Assembly (NCBI GenBank): GCA_963971285.1
Contig: OZ020247.1
Location: 16,326,614-16,390,613, forward strand
From: Astropecten irregularis
Taxonomy: Eukaryota; Echinodermata; Asteroidea; Paxillosida; Astropectinidae
Length of the DNA: 64,000 nt
Direction: 5' to 3'
Below the pieces are notes generated by a model that did not search any database, was not told the origin of the DNA, and worked only from the letters and a program-made list of their open reading frames with translations. The position numbers and the translations under genes are program-made. Every line of letters begins with the position of its first letter. Positions within the stretch are counted from its first letter, which is position 1. This document shows, one piece after another, positions 48,578 through 61,726 of this stretch.

Positions 48578-51500
48578 GATCGTGTTCAAAATATAGGATT
48601 TGACCGCGCGCTGCCATATATATATAATACACATACAGTGTAGAACGTCATAACATGATATATAAATCATTACAGATTTCGCTAAGCAGGGCGACTTCAG
48701 GTTCAAAAATTCAGATACATGATCTACACTGAAAATAAAAAGACACGTGTAATTTTGTTTTTCCTGAATTTTCCGCAGAAATGAGCAGGCAGTTTTTTAA
48801 GATCGGGTTCAAAATATAGGATTAGACTGCGGGCTGCCATATTATAATACACATACAGTGTAGCACGTCATAACGTGATTTGTAAAACATTGGAGATTTC
48901 GCTAAGCAGGGCGACTTCGGGTTCAAAAATTCAGATATATGATCTACACTGAAAATACAAAGACACGTGTAATTTTGTTTTTCCTGAGTTTGCCCCAGAA
49001 ATGAGCAGGCAGATTTCAAAGATCGTGTTCAAAATATAGGATTGGACAGCGCGCTGTCATATATAATACACATACAGTGTAGCACGTCATAACGTGATTT
49101 GTAAAACATTGCAGATTTCGCTAAGCAGGGCGACTTCAGGTTCAAAAATTCAGATATATGATCTACACTGAAAATAAAAAGACACATGTAATTTTGTTTT
49201 TCCTGAATTTTCCCCAGAAATGAGCAGGCAGTTTTCAAAGATCGGGTTCAAAATATAGGATTAGACTGCGGGCTGCCATATTATAATACACATACAGTGT
49301 AGCACGTCATAACGTGATTTGTAAAACATTGGAGATTTCGCTAAGCAGGGCGACTTCGGGTTCAAAAATTCAGATATATGATCTACACTGAAAATACAAA
49401 GACACGTGTAATTTGGTTTTTCCTGAGTTTGCCCCAGAAATGAGCAGGCAGATTTCAAAGATCGTGTTCAAAATATAGGATTGGACAGCGCGCTGTCATA
49501 TATAATACACATACAGTGTAGCACGTCATAACGTGATTTGTAAAACATTGCAGATTTCGCTAAGCAGGGCGACTTCAGGTTCAAAAATTCAGATATATAA
49601 TCTACACTGAAAATAAAAAGACACGTGTAATTTTGTTTTTCCTGAATTTTCCCCAGAAATGAGCAGGCAGTTTTCAAAGATCGGGTTCAAAATATAGGAT
49701 TGAACAGCGCGCTGTCATATATAATACACATACAGTGTAGCACGTCATAACGTGATTTGTAAAACATTGTATATTTCGCTAAGCAGGGCGACTTCAGGGT
49801 CAAAAAATCAGATCTATGATCTACACTGAAAATAAAAAGACACGTGTAATTTTGTTTTTCCTGAATTTTCCCCAGAAATGAGCAGGCAGTTTTCAAAGAT
49901 CGGGTTCAAAATATAGGATTGAACAGCGCGCTGGCATATATAATACACATACAGTGTAGCACGTCATAACGTGATTTGTAAAACATTGTATATTTCGCTA
50001 AGCAGGGCGACTTCAGGGTCAAAAAATCAGATCTATGATCTACACTGAAAATAAAAAGACACGTGTAATTTTGTTTTTCCTGAATTTTCCGCAGAAATGA
50101 GCAGGCAGTTTTCTAAGATCGGGTTCAAAATATAGGATTAGACTGCGGGCTGCCATATTATAATACACATACAGTGTAGCATGTCATAACGTGATTTGTA
50201 AAACATTGGAGATTTCGCTAAGCAGGGCGACTTCGGGTTCAAAAATTCAGATATATGATCTACACTGAAAATACAAAGACACGTGTAATTTTGTTTTTCC
50301 TGAGTTTGCCCCAGAAATGAGCAGGCAGATTTCAAAGATCGTGTTCAAAATATAGGATTAGACTGCGGGCTGCCATATTATAATACACATACAGTGTAGC
50401 ACGTCATAACGTGATTTGTAAAACATTGGAGATTTCGCTAAGCAGGGCGACTTCGGGTTCAAAAATTCAGATATATGATCTACACTGAAAATACAAAGAC
50501 ACGTGTAATTTGGTTTTTCCTGAGTTTGCCCCAGAAATGAGCAGGCAGATTTCAAAGATCGTGTTCAAAATATAGGATTGGACAGCGCGCTGTCATATAT
50601 AATACACATACAGTGTAGCACGTCATAACGTGATTTGTAAAACATTGCAGATTTCGCTAAGCAGGGCGACTTCAGGTTCAAAAATTCAGATATATAATCT
50701 ACACTGAAAATAAAAAGACACGTGTAATTTTGTTTTTCCTGAATTTTCCCCAGAAATGAGCAGGCAGTTTTCAAAGATCGGGTTCAAAATATAGGATTGA
50801 ACAGCGCGCTGTCATATATAATACACATACAGTGTAGCACGTCATAACGTGATTTGTAAAACATTGTATATTTCGCTAAGCAGGGCGACTTCAGGGTCAA
50901 AAAATCAGATCTATGATCTACACTGAAAATAAAAAGACACGTGTAATTTTGTTTTTCCTGAATTTTCCCCAGAAATGAGCAGGCAGTTTTCAAAGATCGG
51001 GTTCAAAATATAGGATTGAACAGCGCGCTGGCATATATAATACACATACAGTGTAGCACGTCATAACGTGATTTGTAAAACATTGTATATTTCGCTAAGC
51101 AGGGCGACTTCAGGGTCAAAAAATCAGATCTATGATCTACACTGAAAATAAAAAGACACGTGTAATTTTGTTTTTCCTGAGTTTGCCCCAGAAAGGAGCA
51201 GGCAGTTTTCAAAGATCGGGTTCAAAATATAGGATTAGACTGCGTGCTGCCATATTATAATACACAAACAGTGTAGCACGTCATAACGTGATTCATAAAA
51301 CATGGCAGATTTCGCTAAGCAGGGCGACTTCAGGTTCAAAAATTCAGATATATGATCTTCACTGAAAATAAAAAGACACGTGTAATTTTGTTTTTCCTGA
51401 ATTTTCCCCAGAAATGAGCAGGCAGTTTTCAAAGATCGGGTTCAAAATATAGGATTAGACTGCGTGCTGTCATATATAATACACATACAGTGTAGCACGT

Positions 51501-52749
51501 CATAACGTGATTTGTAAAACATTGGAGATTTCGCTAAGCAGGGCGACTTCGGGTTCAAAAATTCAGATATATGATCTACACTGAAAATAAAAAGACACGT
51601 GTAATTTTTTTTTTGCTGAATTTTCCCCAGAAATGAGCAGGCAGTTTTCAAAGATCGTGTTCAAAATATAGGATTAGACTGCGTGCTGCCATATTATAAT
51701 ACACAAACAGTGTAGCACGTCATAACGTGATTCATAAAACATGGCAGATTTCGCTAAGCAGGGCGACTTCAGGTTCAAAAATTCAGATATATGATCTTCA
51801 CTGAAAATAAAAAGACACGTGTAATTTTGTTTTTCCTGAGTTTGCCCCAGAAATGAGCAGGCAGATTTCAAAGATCGTGTTCAAAATATAGGATTGGACA
51901 GCGCGCTGTCATATACAATACACATACAGTGTAGCACGTCATAACGTGATTTGGAAAACATTGCAGATTTCGCTAAGCAGGGCGACTTCAGGTTCAAAAA
52001 TTCAGATATATGATCTTCACTGAAAATAAAAAGACACGTGTAATTTTGTTTTTCCTGAATTTTCCCCAGAAATGAGCAGGCAGTTTTCAAAGATCGGGTT
52101 CAAAATATAGGATTGAACAGCGCGCTGTCATATATAATACACATACAGTGTAGCACGTCATAACGTGATTTGTAAAACATTGGATATTTCGCTAAGCAGG
52201 GCGACTTCAGGGTCAAAAAATCAGATCTATGATCTACACTGAAAATAAAAAGACACGTGTAATTTTGTTTTTCCTGAGTTTGCAGCAGAAAGGAGCAGGC
52301 AGTTTTCAAAGATCGGGTTCAAAATATAGGATTAGACTGCGTGCTGCCATATTATAATACACAAACAGTGTAGCACGTCATAACGTGATTTGTAAAACAT
52401 GGCAGATTTCGCTAAGCAGGGCGACTTCAGGTTCAAAAATTCAGATATATGATCTTCACTTAAAATAAAAAGACATGTGTAATTTTGTTTTTCCTGAATT
52501 TTCCCCAGAAATGAGCAGGCAGTTTTCAAAGATCGGGTTCAAAATATAGGATTAGACTGCGTGCTGTCATATATAATACACATACAGTGTAGCACGTCAT
52601 AACGTGATTTGTAAAGCATTGTATTTTTCGCTAAGCAGGGCGACTTCAGGGTCAAAAAATCAGATCTATGATCTAGACTGAAAATAAAAAGACACGTGTA
52701 ATTTTGTTTTTCCTGAGTTTGCCCCAGAAATGAGCAGGCAGATTTCAAA
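48578..52749. repeat. F unit plus eighteen short units, with a local four-unit duplication
   Basis: The four units 49240-50116 (A/B, E, D, D) recur at 50337-51213, offset 1097 bp; the last unit of the second copy has an altered tail ('aaaggagcag'). Later units are A, B, A, E, D, A and a B/D mosaic. The unit at 51434 has 'aattttttttttgctg', a T-run change. Confidence 0.94.
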
Positions 52750-53178
52750 GATCGTGTTCAAAATATAGGATTTGAAAAATCCTCATGCGCTTTAACAATG
52801 GTCCCATGCACAAACCTATGGACGAAGGTGTGAACTAGACCGAATCTTACTGACTATGACAAACATAATCCAGGACCATTTCATGTCACAACTCATTTTT
52901 GTCCACGCAGGCTCTACGGGCTTGTCTATAAGCGTGGCATGAGCCAGTCGTCTGACATAGTCAGTGACAAAGGGTCAAGCTCCCCGCCTTCGTAATATGG
53001 TTTGTACATGGGCTCATTGCTAAAGCGCGTTAGGATTTTTTTTAAGGGGGATGATTTCGCTACGCAGGGCGACTTCAGTTTCAAAAATTAAGATCTATGA
53101 TCTACACTGAAAATAAAAAGAAACGTGTAATTTTGTTTTTCCTGAGTTTGCCCCAGAAATGAGCAGGCAGTTTTCAAA
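52750..53178. repeat. Long satellite unit, 429-bp form
   Basis: It has the private change 'cttgtctataag' next to the palindrome centre. Confidence 0.95.
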
Positions 53179-54495
53179 GATCAGGTTCAAAATATAGGAT
53201 TAGACTGCGTGCTGCCATATTATAATACACAAACAGTGTAGCACGTCATAACGTGATTCATAAAACATGGCAGATTTCGCTAAGCAGGGCGACTTCAGGT
53301 TCAAAAATTCAGATATATGATCTTCACTGAAAATAAAAAGAAAAGTGTAATTTTGTTTTTCCTGAGTTTGCCCCAGAAATGAGCAGGCAGATTTCAAAGA
53401 TCGTGTTCAAAATATAGGATTGGACAGCGCGCTGTCATATATAATACACATACAGTGTAGCACGTCATAACGTGATTTGTAAAACATTGTATATTTCGCT
53501 AAGCAGGGCGACTTCAGGGTCAAAAAATCAGATCTATGATCTACACTGAAAATAAAAAGACACGTGTAATTTTGTTTTTCCTGAGTTTGCCCCAGAAAGG
53601 AGCAGGCAGTTTTCAAAGATCGGGTTCAAAATATAGGATTAGACTGCGTGCTGCCATATTATAATACACAAACAGTGTAGCACGTCATAACGTGATTCAT
53701 AAAACATTGCAGATTTCGCTAAGCAGGGCGACTTCAGGTTCAAAAATTCAGATATATGATCTTCACTTAAAATAAAAAGACACGTGTAATTTTGTTTTTC
53801 CCGAATTTTCCCCAGAAATGAGTAGGCAGTTTTCAAAGATCGGGTTCAAAATATAGGATTAGACTGCGTGCTGCCATATTATAATACACAAACAGTGTAG
53901 CACGTCATAACGTGATTTGTAAAACATTGGAGATTTCGCTAAGCAGGGCGACTTCGGGTTCAAAAATTCAGATATATGATCTACACTGAAAATAAAAAGA
54001 CACGTGTAATTTTGTTTTTCCTGAATTTTCCCCAGAAATGAGCAGGCAGTTTTCAAAGATCGTGTTCAAAATATAGGATTAGACTGCGTGCTGCCATATA
54101 TAATACACATACAGTAAAAACCGGTATTGCATGATTCGTAAAACAATACAGATTTCGCTAAGCAGGGCGACTTCAGGTTCAAAAATTCAGATAAATGATC
54201 TACACTGAAAATAAAAAGACACGTGTAATTTTGTTTTTCCTGAGTTTGACCCAGAAATGAGCAGGCAGATTTCAAAGATCGTGTTCAAAATATAGGATTG
54301 AACAGCGCGCTGTCATATGTAATACACATACAGTGTAGCACGTCATAACGTGATTTGTAAAACATTGTATATTTCGCTAAGCAGGGCGACTTCAGGGTCA
54401 AAAAATCAGATCTATGATCTAGACTGAAAATAAAAAGACACGTGTAATTTTGTTTTTCCTGAGTTTGCCCCAGAAATGAGCAGGCAGATTTCAAA
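53179..54495. repeat. Six short units A-E/D-A-A/B-C-D
   Basis: The first A has 'gaaaagtgtaa', breaking CACGTG. The C unit has 'attcgtaaaacaatacag', shared with 57725. Confidence 0.94.
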
Positions 54496-54924
54496 GATCG
54501 TGTTCAAAATATAGGATTTGAAAAATCCTCATGCGCTTTAACAGTGGTCCCATGCACAAACCTATGGACGAAGGTGTGAACTAGACCGAATCTTACTGAC
54601 TATGACAAACATAATCGAGGACCATTTCATGTCACAACTCATTTTTGTCCACGCAGGCTCTACGGGCTTGCCTATAAGCGTGGCATGAGCCAGTCGTCTG
54701 ACATAGTCAGTGACAAAGGGTCAAGCTCCCCGCCTTCGTAATATGGTTTGTACATGGGCTCATTGCTAAAGCGCGTTAGGATTTTTTTTAAGGGGGATGA
54801 TTTCGCTACGCAGGGCGACTTCAGTTTCAAAAATTAAGATCTATGATCTACACTGAAAATTAAAAGAAACGTGTCATTTTGTTTTTCCTGAGTTTGCCCC
54901 AGAAATGAGCAGGCAGTTTTCAAA
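54496..54924. repeat. Long satellite unit, 429-bp form
   Basis: It has 'acagtggtcc', 'aatcgagg' and 'gtgtcattttg', shared only with the copy at 58163. Confidence 0.95.
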
Positions 54925-55976
54925 GATCAGGTTCAAAATATAGGATTAGACTGCGTGCTGCCATATTATAATACACAAACAGTGTAGCACGTCATAACGT
55001 GATTCATAAAACATGGCAGATTTCGCTAAGCAGGGCGACTTCAGGTTCAAAATTTCAGATATATGATCTTCACTGAAAATAAAAAGACACGTGTAATTTT
55101 GTTTCTCCTGAATTTTCCCCAGAAATGAGCAGGCAGTTTTCAAAGATCGGGTTCAAAATAAAGGATTATACTGCGTGCTGTCATATATAATACACATACA
55201 GTGTAGCACGTCATAACGTGATTTGTAAAACATTGTATATTTCGCTAAGCAGGGCGACTTCAGGGTCAAAAAATCAGATCTATGATCTAGACTGAAAATA
55301 AAAAGACACGTGTAATTTTGTTTTTAGTGAGTTTGCCCCAGAAATGAGCAGGCAGATTTCAAAGATCGTGTTCAAAATATAGGATTGGACAGCGCGCTGT
55401 AATATATAATACACATACAGTGTAGCACGTCATAACGTGATTTGTAAAACATTGCAGATTTCGCTAAGCAGGGCGACTTCAGGTTCAAAAATTCAGATAT
55501 ATGATCTACACTGAAAATAAAAAGACACGTGTAATTTTGTTTTTCCCCGAATTTTCCCCAGAAATGAGCAGGCAGTTTTCAAAGATCGGGTTCAAAATAT
55601 AGGATTAGACTGCGTGCTGCCATATTATAATACACAAACAGTGTAGCACGTCATAACGTGATTCATAAAACATGGCAGATTTCGCTAAGCAGGGCGTCTT
55701 CAGGTTCAAAAATTCAGATATATGATCTTCACTGAAAATAAAAAGAAACGTGTAATTTTGTTTTTCCTGAGTTTGCCCCAGAAATGAGCAGGCAGTTTTC
55801 AAAGATCAGGTTTTCAAAAACCTGAAGTCGCCCTGCTTAGCGAAATCTGTAATGATTTATATATCATGTTATGACGTTCTACAAATTCAGATCTATGATC
55901 TAGACTGAAAATAAAAAGACACGTGTAATTTTGTTTTTCCTGAGTTTGCCCCAGAAATGAGCAGCCAGATGTCAAA
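54925..55976. repeat. Short units A-D-E-A and a rearranged 173-bp unit
   Basis: The first four are 220, 219, 220 and 220 bp. The fifth (55804-55976) starts as a normal junction, turns into an inverted fragment, then resumes as a D tail at 'aattcagatctatgatct'. Confidence 0.92.
55819..55882 (-). repeat. Inverted 64-bp satellite fragment (F type)
   Basis: The sequence from 'aacctgaagtcgccctgctt' to 'atgacgttctac' is the reverse complement of the F-unit stretch 'gtagaacgtcataacatg' through 'cgacttcaggtt'. It is the only reversed satellite piece I found. It is bordered on the left by a hairpin (55806-55814 pairing with 55817-55825). Confidence 0.92.
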
Positions 55977-56403
55977 GATCGTGTTCAAAATATAGGATTT
56001 GAAAAATCCTCATGCGCTTTAACAATGGTCCCATGCACAAACCTATGGACGAAGGTGTGAACTAGACCGAATCTTACTGACTATGACAAACATAATCCAG
56101 GACCATTTCATGTCACAACTCATTTTTGTCCACGCAGGCTCTACGGGCTTGCCTATAAGCGTGGCATGAGCCAGTCGTCTGGCATAGTCAGTGACATATG
56201 GTCAAGCTCCCCGCCTTCTTAATATGGTTTGTACATGGGCTCATTGCTAAAGCGCGTTAGGATTTTTTTAAGGGGATGATTACGCTAGGCAGGGCGACTT
56301 CGGTTTCAAAAATTCAGATCTATGATCTACACTGAAAATAAAAAGACACGTGTAATTTTGTTTTTCCTGAGTTTGCCCCAGAAATGAGCAGGCAGATTCC
56401 AAA
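55977..56403. repeat. Long satellite unit, 427-bp form
   Basis: 'ctctacggg' subgroup, preceded by the rare tail 'cagatgtcaaag' and followed by an enlarged F unit. Confidence 0.95.
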
Positions 56404-58162
56404 GATCGTGTTCAAAATATAGGATTTGACCGCGCGCTGCCATATATATATATATAATACACATACAGTAAAAACCGGTATTGCATGATTTGTAAAACAT
56501 TGCAGATTTCGCTAAGCAGGGCGACTTCAGGTTCAAAAATTCAGATATATGATCTACACTGAAAATAAAAAGACACGTGTAATTTTGTTTTTCCCGAATT
56601 TTCCCCAGAAATGAGCAGGCAGTTTTCAAAGATCGGGTTCAAAATATAGGATTAGACTGCGTGCTGCCATATTATAATACACAAACAGTGTAGCACGTCA
56701 TAACGTGATTCATAAAACATGGCAGATTTCGCTAAGCAGGGCGACTTCAGGTTCAAAAATTCAGATATATGATCTTCACTGAAAATAAAAAGACATGTGT
56801 AATTTTGTTTTTCCTGAATTTTCCCCAGAAATGAGCAGGCAGTTTTCAAAGATCGGGTTCAAAATATAGGATTAGACTGCGTGCTGTCATATATAATACA
56901 CATACAGTGTAGCACGTCATAACGTGATTTGTAAAACATTGGAGATTTCGCTAAGCAGGGCGACTTCGGGTTCAAAAATTCAGATATATGAAATACACTG
57001 AAAATAAAAAGACACGTGTAATTTTGTTTTTCCTGAATTTTCCCCAGAAATGAGCAGGCAGTTTTCAAAGATCGTGTTCAAAATACAGGATTAGACTGCG
57101 TGCTGCCATATATAACACACATACAGTAAAAACCGGTATTGCATGATTTGTAAAACATTACAGATTTCGCTAAGCAGGACGACTTCAGGTTCAAAAATTC
57201 AGATAAATGATCTACACTGAAAATAAAAAGACACGTGTAATTTTGTTTTTCCTGAGTTTGACCCGGAAATGAGCAGGCAGATTTCAAAGATCGTGTTCAA
57301 CTTAGGATTGAACAGCGCGCTGTCATATATAATACACATACAGTGTAGCACGTCATAACGTGATTTGTAAAACATTGTATATTTCGCTAAGCAGGGCGAC
57401 TTCAGGGTCAAAAAATCAGATCTATGATCTAGACTGAAAATAAAAAGACACGTGTAATTTTGTTTTTCCTGAGTTTGCCCCAGAAATGAGCAGGCAGATT
57501 TCAAAGATCGTGTTCAAAATATAGGATTGGACAGCGCGCTGTCATATATAATACACATACAGTGTAGCACGTCATAACGTGATTTGTAAAACATTGGAGA
57601 TTTCGCTAAGCAGGGCGACTTCGGGTTCAAAAATTCAGTTCTATGATCTACACTGAAAATAAAAAGACACGTGTAATTTTGTTTTTCCTGAATTTTCCCC
57701 AGAAATGAGCAGGCAGTTTTCAAAGATCGTGTTCAAAATATAGGATTAGACTGCGTGCTGCCATATATAATACACATACAGTAAAAACCGGTATTGCATG
57801 ATTCGTAAAACAATACAGATTTCGCTAAGCAGGGCGACTTCAGGTTCAAAAATTCAGATAAATGATCTACACTGAAAATAAAAAGACACGTGTAATTTTG
57901 TTTTTCCTGAGTTTGACCCAGAAATGAGCAGGCAGATTTCAAAGATCGTGTTCAAAATATAGGATTGAACAGCGCGCTGTCATATATAATACACATACAG
58001 TGTAGCACGTCATAACGTGATTTGTAAAACATTGTATATTTCGCTAAGCAGGACGACTTCAGGGTCAAAAAATCAGATCTATGATCTAGACTGAAAATAA
58101 AAAGACACGTGTAATTTTGTTTTTCCTGAGTTTGCCCCAGAAATGAGCAGGCAGATTTCAAA
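56404..58162. repeat. Eight short units F/C-A-B-C-D-B/E-C-D
   Basis: The first (227 bp) begins as F with the longest (ta)n tract of the window (56439-56457), then switches to C ('gtaaaaaccggtattgcatg') and ends as E. The 217-bp D at 57289 carries the 'ttcaacttagg' marker seen at 25-31 kb. Confidence 0.94.
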
Positions 58163-58591
58163 GATCGTGTTCAAAATATAGGATTTGAAAAATCCTCATG
58201 CGCTTTAACAGTGGTCCCATGCACAAACCTATGGACGAAGGTGTGAACTAGACCGAATCTTACTGACTATGACAAACATAATCGAGGACCATTTCATGTC
58301 ACAACTCATTTTTGTCCACGCAGGCTCTACGGGCTTGCCTATAAGCGTGGCATGAGCCAGTCGTCTGACATAGTCAGTGACAAAGGGTCAAGCTCCCCGC
58401 CTTCGTAATATGGTTTGTACATGGGCTCATTGCTAAAGCGCGTTAGGATTTTTTTTAAGGGGGATGATTTCGCTACGCAGGGCGACTTCAGTTTCAAAAA
58501 TTAAGATCTATGATCTACACTGAAAATTAAAAGAAACGTGTCATTTTGTTTTTCCTGAGTTTGCCCCAGAAATGAGCAGGCAGTTTTCAAA
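58163..58591. repeat. Long satellite unit, 429-bp form
   Basis: Copy of 54496 at an offset of 3667 bp. Confidence 0.95.
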
Positions 58592-60347
58592 GATCAGGTT
58601 CAAAATATAGGATTAGACTGCGTGCTGCCATATTATAATACACAAACAGTGTAGCACGTCATAACGTGATTCATAAAACATGGCAGATTTCGCTAAGCAG
58701 GGCGACTTCAGGTTCAAAATTTCAGATATATGATCTTCACTGAAAATAAAAAGACACGTGTAATTTTGTTTCTCCTGAATTTTCCCCAGAAATGAGCAGG
58801 CAGTTTTCAAAGATCGGGTTCAAAATAAAGGATTATACTGCGTGCTGTCATATATAATACACATACAGTGTAGCACGTCATAACGTGATTTGTAAAACAT
58901 TGTATATTTCGCTAAGCAGGGCGACTTCAGGGTCAAAAAATCAGATCTATGATCTAGACTGAAAATAAAAAGACACGTGTAATTTTGTTTTTAGTGAGTT
59001 TGCCCCAGAAATGAGCAGGCAGATTTCAAAGATCGTGTTCAAAATATAGGATTGGACAGCGCGCTGTCATATATAATACACATACAGTGTAGCACGTCAT
59101 AACGTGATTTGTAAAACATTGCAGATTTCGCTAAGCAGGGCGACTTCAGGTTCAAAAATTCAGATATATGATCTACACTGAAAATAAAAAGACACGTGTA
59201 ATTTTGTTTTTCCCGAATTTTCCCCAGAAATGAGCAGGCAGTTTTCAAAGATCGGGTTCAAAATATAGGATTCGACTGCGTGCTGCCATATTATAATACA
59301 CAAACAGTGTAGCACGTCATAACGTGATTCATAAAACATGGCAGATTTCGCTAAGCAGGGCGTCTTCAGGTTCAAAAATTCAGATATATGATCTTCACTG
59401 AAAATAAAAAGAAACGTGTAATTTTGTTTTTCCTGAGTTTGCCCCAGAAATGAGCAGGCAGTTTTCAAAGATCAGGTTCAAAATATAGGATTAGACTGCG
59501 TGCTGTCATATATAATACACATACAGTGTAGCACGTCATAACGTGATTTGTAAAACATTGCAGATTTCGCTAAGCAGGGCGACTTCAGGTTCAAAAATTC
59601 AGATATATGATCTACACTGAAAATAAAAAGACACGTGTAATTTTGTTTTTCCCGAATTTTCCCCAGAAATGAGCAGGCAGTTTTCAAAGATCGGGTTCAA
59701 AATATAGGATTAGACTGCGTGCTGCCATATTATAATACACAAACAGTGTAGCACGTCATAACGTGATTCATAAAACATGGCAGATTTCGCTAAGCAGGGC
59801 GACTTCAGGTTCAAAAATTCAGATATATGATCTTCACTGAAAATAAAAAGACATGTGTAATTTTGTTTTTCCTGAATTTTCCCCAGAAATGAGCAGGCAG
59901 TTTTCAAAGATAGGGTTCAAAATATAGGATTAGACTGCGTGCTGTCATATATAATACACATACAGTGTAGCACGTCATAACGTGATTTGTAAAACATTGC
60001 AGATTTCGCTAAGCAGGGCGACTTCAGGTTCAAAAATTCAGATATATGATCTACACTGAAAATAAAAAGACACGTGTAATTTTGTTTTTCCCGAATTTTC
60101 CCCAGAAATGAGCAGGCAGTTTTCAAAGATCGGGTTCAAAATATAGGATTAGACTGCGTGCTGCCATATTATAATACACAAACAGTGTAGCACGTCATAA
60201 CGTGATTCATAAAACATGGCAGATTTCGCTAAGCAGGGCGACTTCAGGTTCAAAAATTCAGATATATGATCTTCACTGAAAATAAAAAGACATGTGTAAT
60301 TTTGTTTTTCCTGAATTTTCCCCAGAAATGAGCAGGCAGTTTTCAAA
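58592..60347. repeat. Eight short units A-D-E-A-B/E-A-B/E-A
   Basis: The last four form a 439-bp dimer repeat (59470-59908, 59909-60347). The B/E units join a B left part to an E right part. Confidence 0.95.
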
Positions 60348-60774
60348 GATCGTGTTCAAAATATAGGATTTGAAAAATCCTCATGCGCTTTAACAATGGT
60401 CCCATGCACAAACCTATGGACGAAGGTGTGAACTAGACCGAATCTTACTGACTATGACAAACATAATCCAGGACCATTTCATGTCACAACTCATTTTTGT
60501 CCACGCAGGCTCTACGGGCTTGCCTATAAGCGTGGCATGAGCCAGTCGTCTGGCATAGTCAGTGACATATGGTCAAGCTCCCCGCCTTCTTAATATGGTT
60601 TGTACATGGGCTCATTGCTAAAGCGCGTTAGGATTTTTTTAAGGGGATGATTACGCTAGGCAGGGCGACTTCGGTTTCAAAAATTCAGATCTATGATCTA
60701 GACTGAAAAAAAAAAGACACGTGTAATTTTGTTTTTCCTGAGTTTGCCCCAGAAATGAGCAGGCAGATTCCAAA
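60348..60774. repeat. Long satellite unit, 427-bp form
   Basis: 'ctctacggg' subgroup. A private change gives 'gatctagactgaaaaaaaaa'. It is followed by F. Confidence 0.95.
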
Positions 60775-61435
60775 GATCGTGTTCAAAATATAGGATTTGA
60801 CCGCGCGCTGCCATATATATATAATACACATACAGTGTATCACGTCATAACATGATATATAAATCATTACAGATTTCGCTAAGCAGGGCGACTTCGGGAT
60901 CAAAAATTCAGATCTATGATCTACACTGGAAATAAAAAGAAACGTGTAATTTTGTTTTTCCTGAATTTTCCCCAGAAATGAGCAGGCAGTTTTCAAAGAT
61001 CGGGTTCAAAATATAGGATTAGACTGCGTGCTGTCATATATAATACACATACAGTGTAGCACGTCATAACGTGATTCATAAAACATGGCAGATTTCGCTA
61101 AGCAGGGCGACTTCAGGTTCAAAAATTCAGATATATGATCTTCACTGAAAATAAAAAGAAACGTGTAATTTTGTTTTTCCTGAGTTTTCCCCAGAAATGA
61201 GCAGGCAGTTTTCAAAGATCGTGTTCAAAATATAGGATTAGACTGCGTGCTGCCATATATAATACACATACAGTAAAAACCGGTATTGCATGATTTGTAA
61301 AACATTACAGATTTCGCTAAGCAGGGCGACTTCAGGTTCAAAAATTCAGATAAATGATCTACACTGAAAATAAAAAGACACGTGTTATTTTGTTTTTCCT
61401 GAGTTTGCCCCAGAAATGAGCAGGCAGATTTCAAA
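60775..61435. repeat. Three short units F-B/A-C
   Basis: F has 'gtgtatcacgtc' rather than 'gtgtagaacgtc' and a tail like the unit at 3624 ('ctacactggaaat'). Lengths are 223, 219 and 219 bp. Confidence 0.94.
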
Positions 61436-61726
61436 GATCGTGTTCAAAATATAGGATTTGAAAAATCCTCATGCGCTTTAACAATGGTCCCATGCACAAA
61501 CCTATGGACGAAGGTGTGAACTAGACCGAATCTTACTGACTATGACAAACATAATCCAGGACCATTTCATGTCACAACTCATTTTTGTCCACGCAGGCTC
61601 TACGGGCTTGCCTATAAGCGTGGCATGAGCCAGTCGTCTGACATAGTCTACACTATGAAAATAAAAAGACACGTGTAATTTTGTTTTTCCTGAGTTTGAC
61701 CCAGAAATGAGCAGGCAGATTTCAAA
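61436..61726. repeat. Truncated long unit (291 bp)
   Basis: The left palindrome arm and centre are kept, but at 'gacatagtc' it jumps to 'tacactatgaaaataa', deleting the outer right arm and the start of the conserved half. Two extra bases ('at') sit near the join. The core 'cagggcgacttc' is missing from this unit. Confidence 0.93.

Larger units (their letters stand above)
40934..50116. repeat. Tandem duplication with 4592-bp period (40934-45525 and 45526 onward)
   Basis: Each copy contains about 20 short units and two L-F pairs (L at 41810, 43559, 46402 and 48151). Shared rare changes include 'aatacactgcag', 'tcaaatctatgatc', 'gattttattttttcctg', 'ggtttgcacatgg', 'cagttttttaagatc' and 'atttggtttttcc'. 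Differences I saw are single bases, for example 'caaagtatagg' near 41820, 'cctattgacg' near 41877 and 'gaccacgcgc' near 42263 in copy one. The second copy gains one extra D unit (49679) near its end. Confidence 0.92.
54058..59469. repeat. Duplicated block of about 1746 bp, copies at 54058-55803 and 57725-59469
   Basis: The order C-D-L-A-D-E-A recurs at an offset of 3667 bp. Rare shared changes include 'acagtggtcc', 'aatcgaggacc', 'gaaaattaaaag', 'gtttttagtgag', 'aaaggattatactg' and 'gggcgtcttcagg'. The first copy is 1 bp longer ('ttttccccgaatt'). The left copy stops exactly where the inverted fragment begins. Confidence 0.9.
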
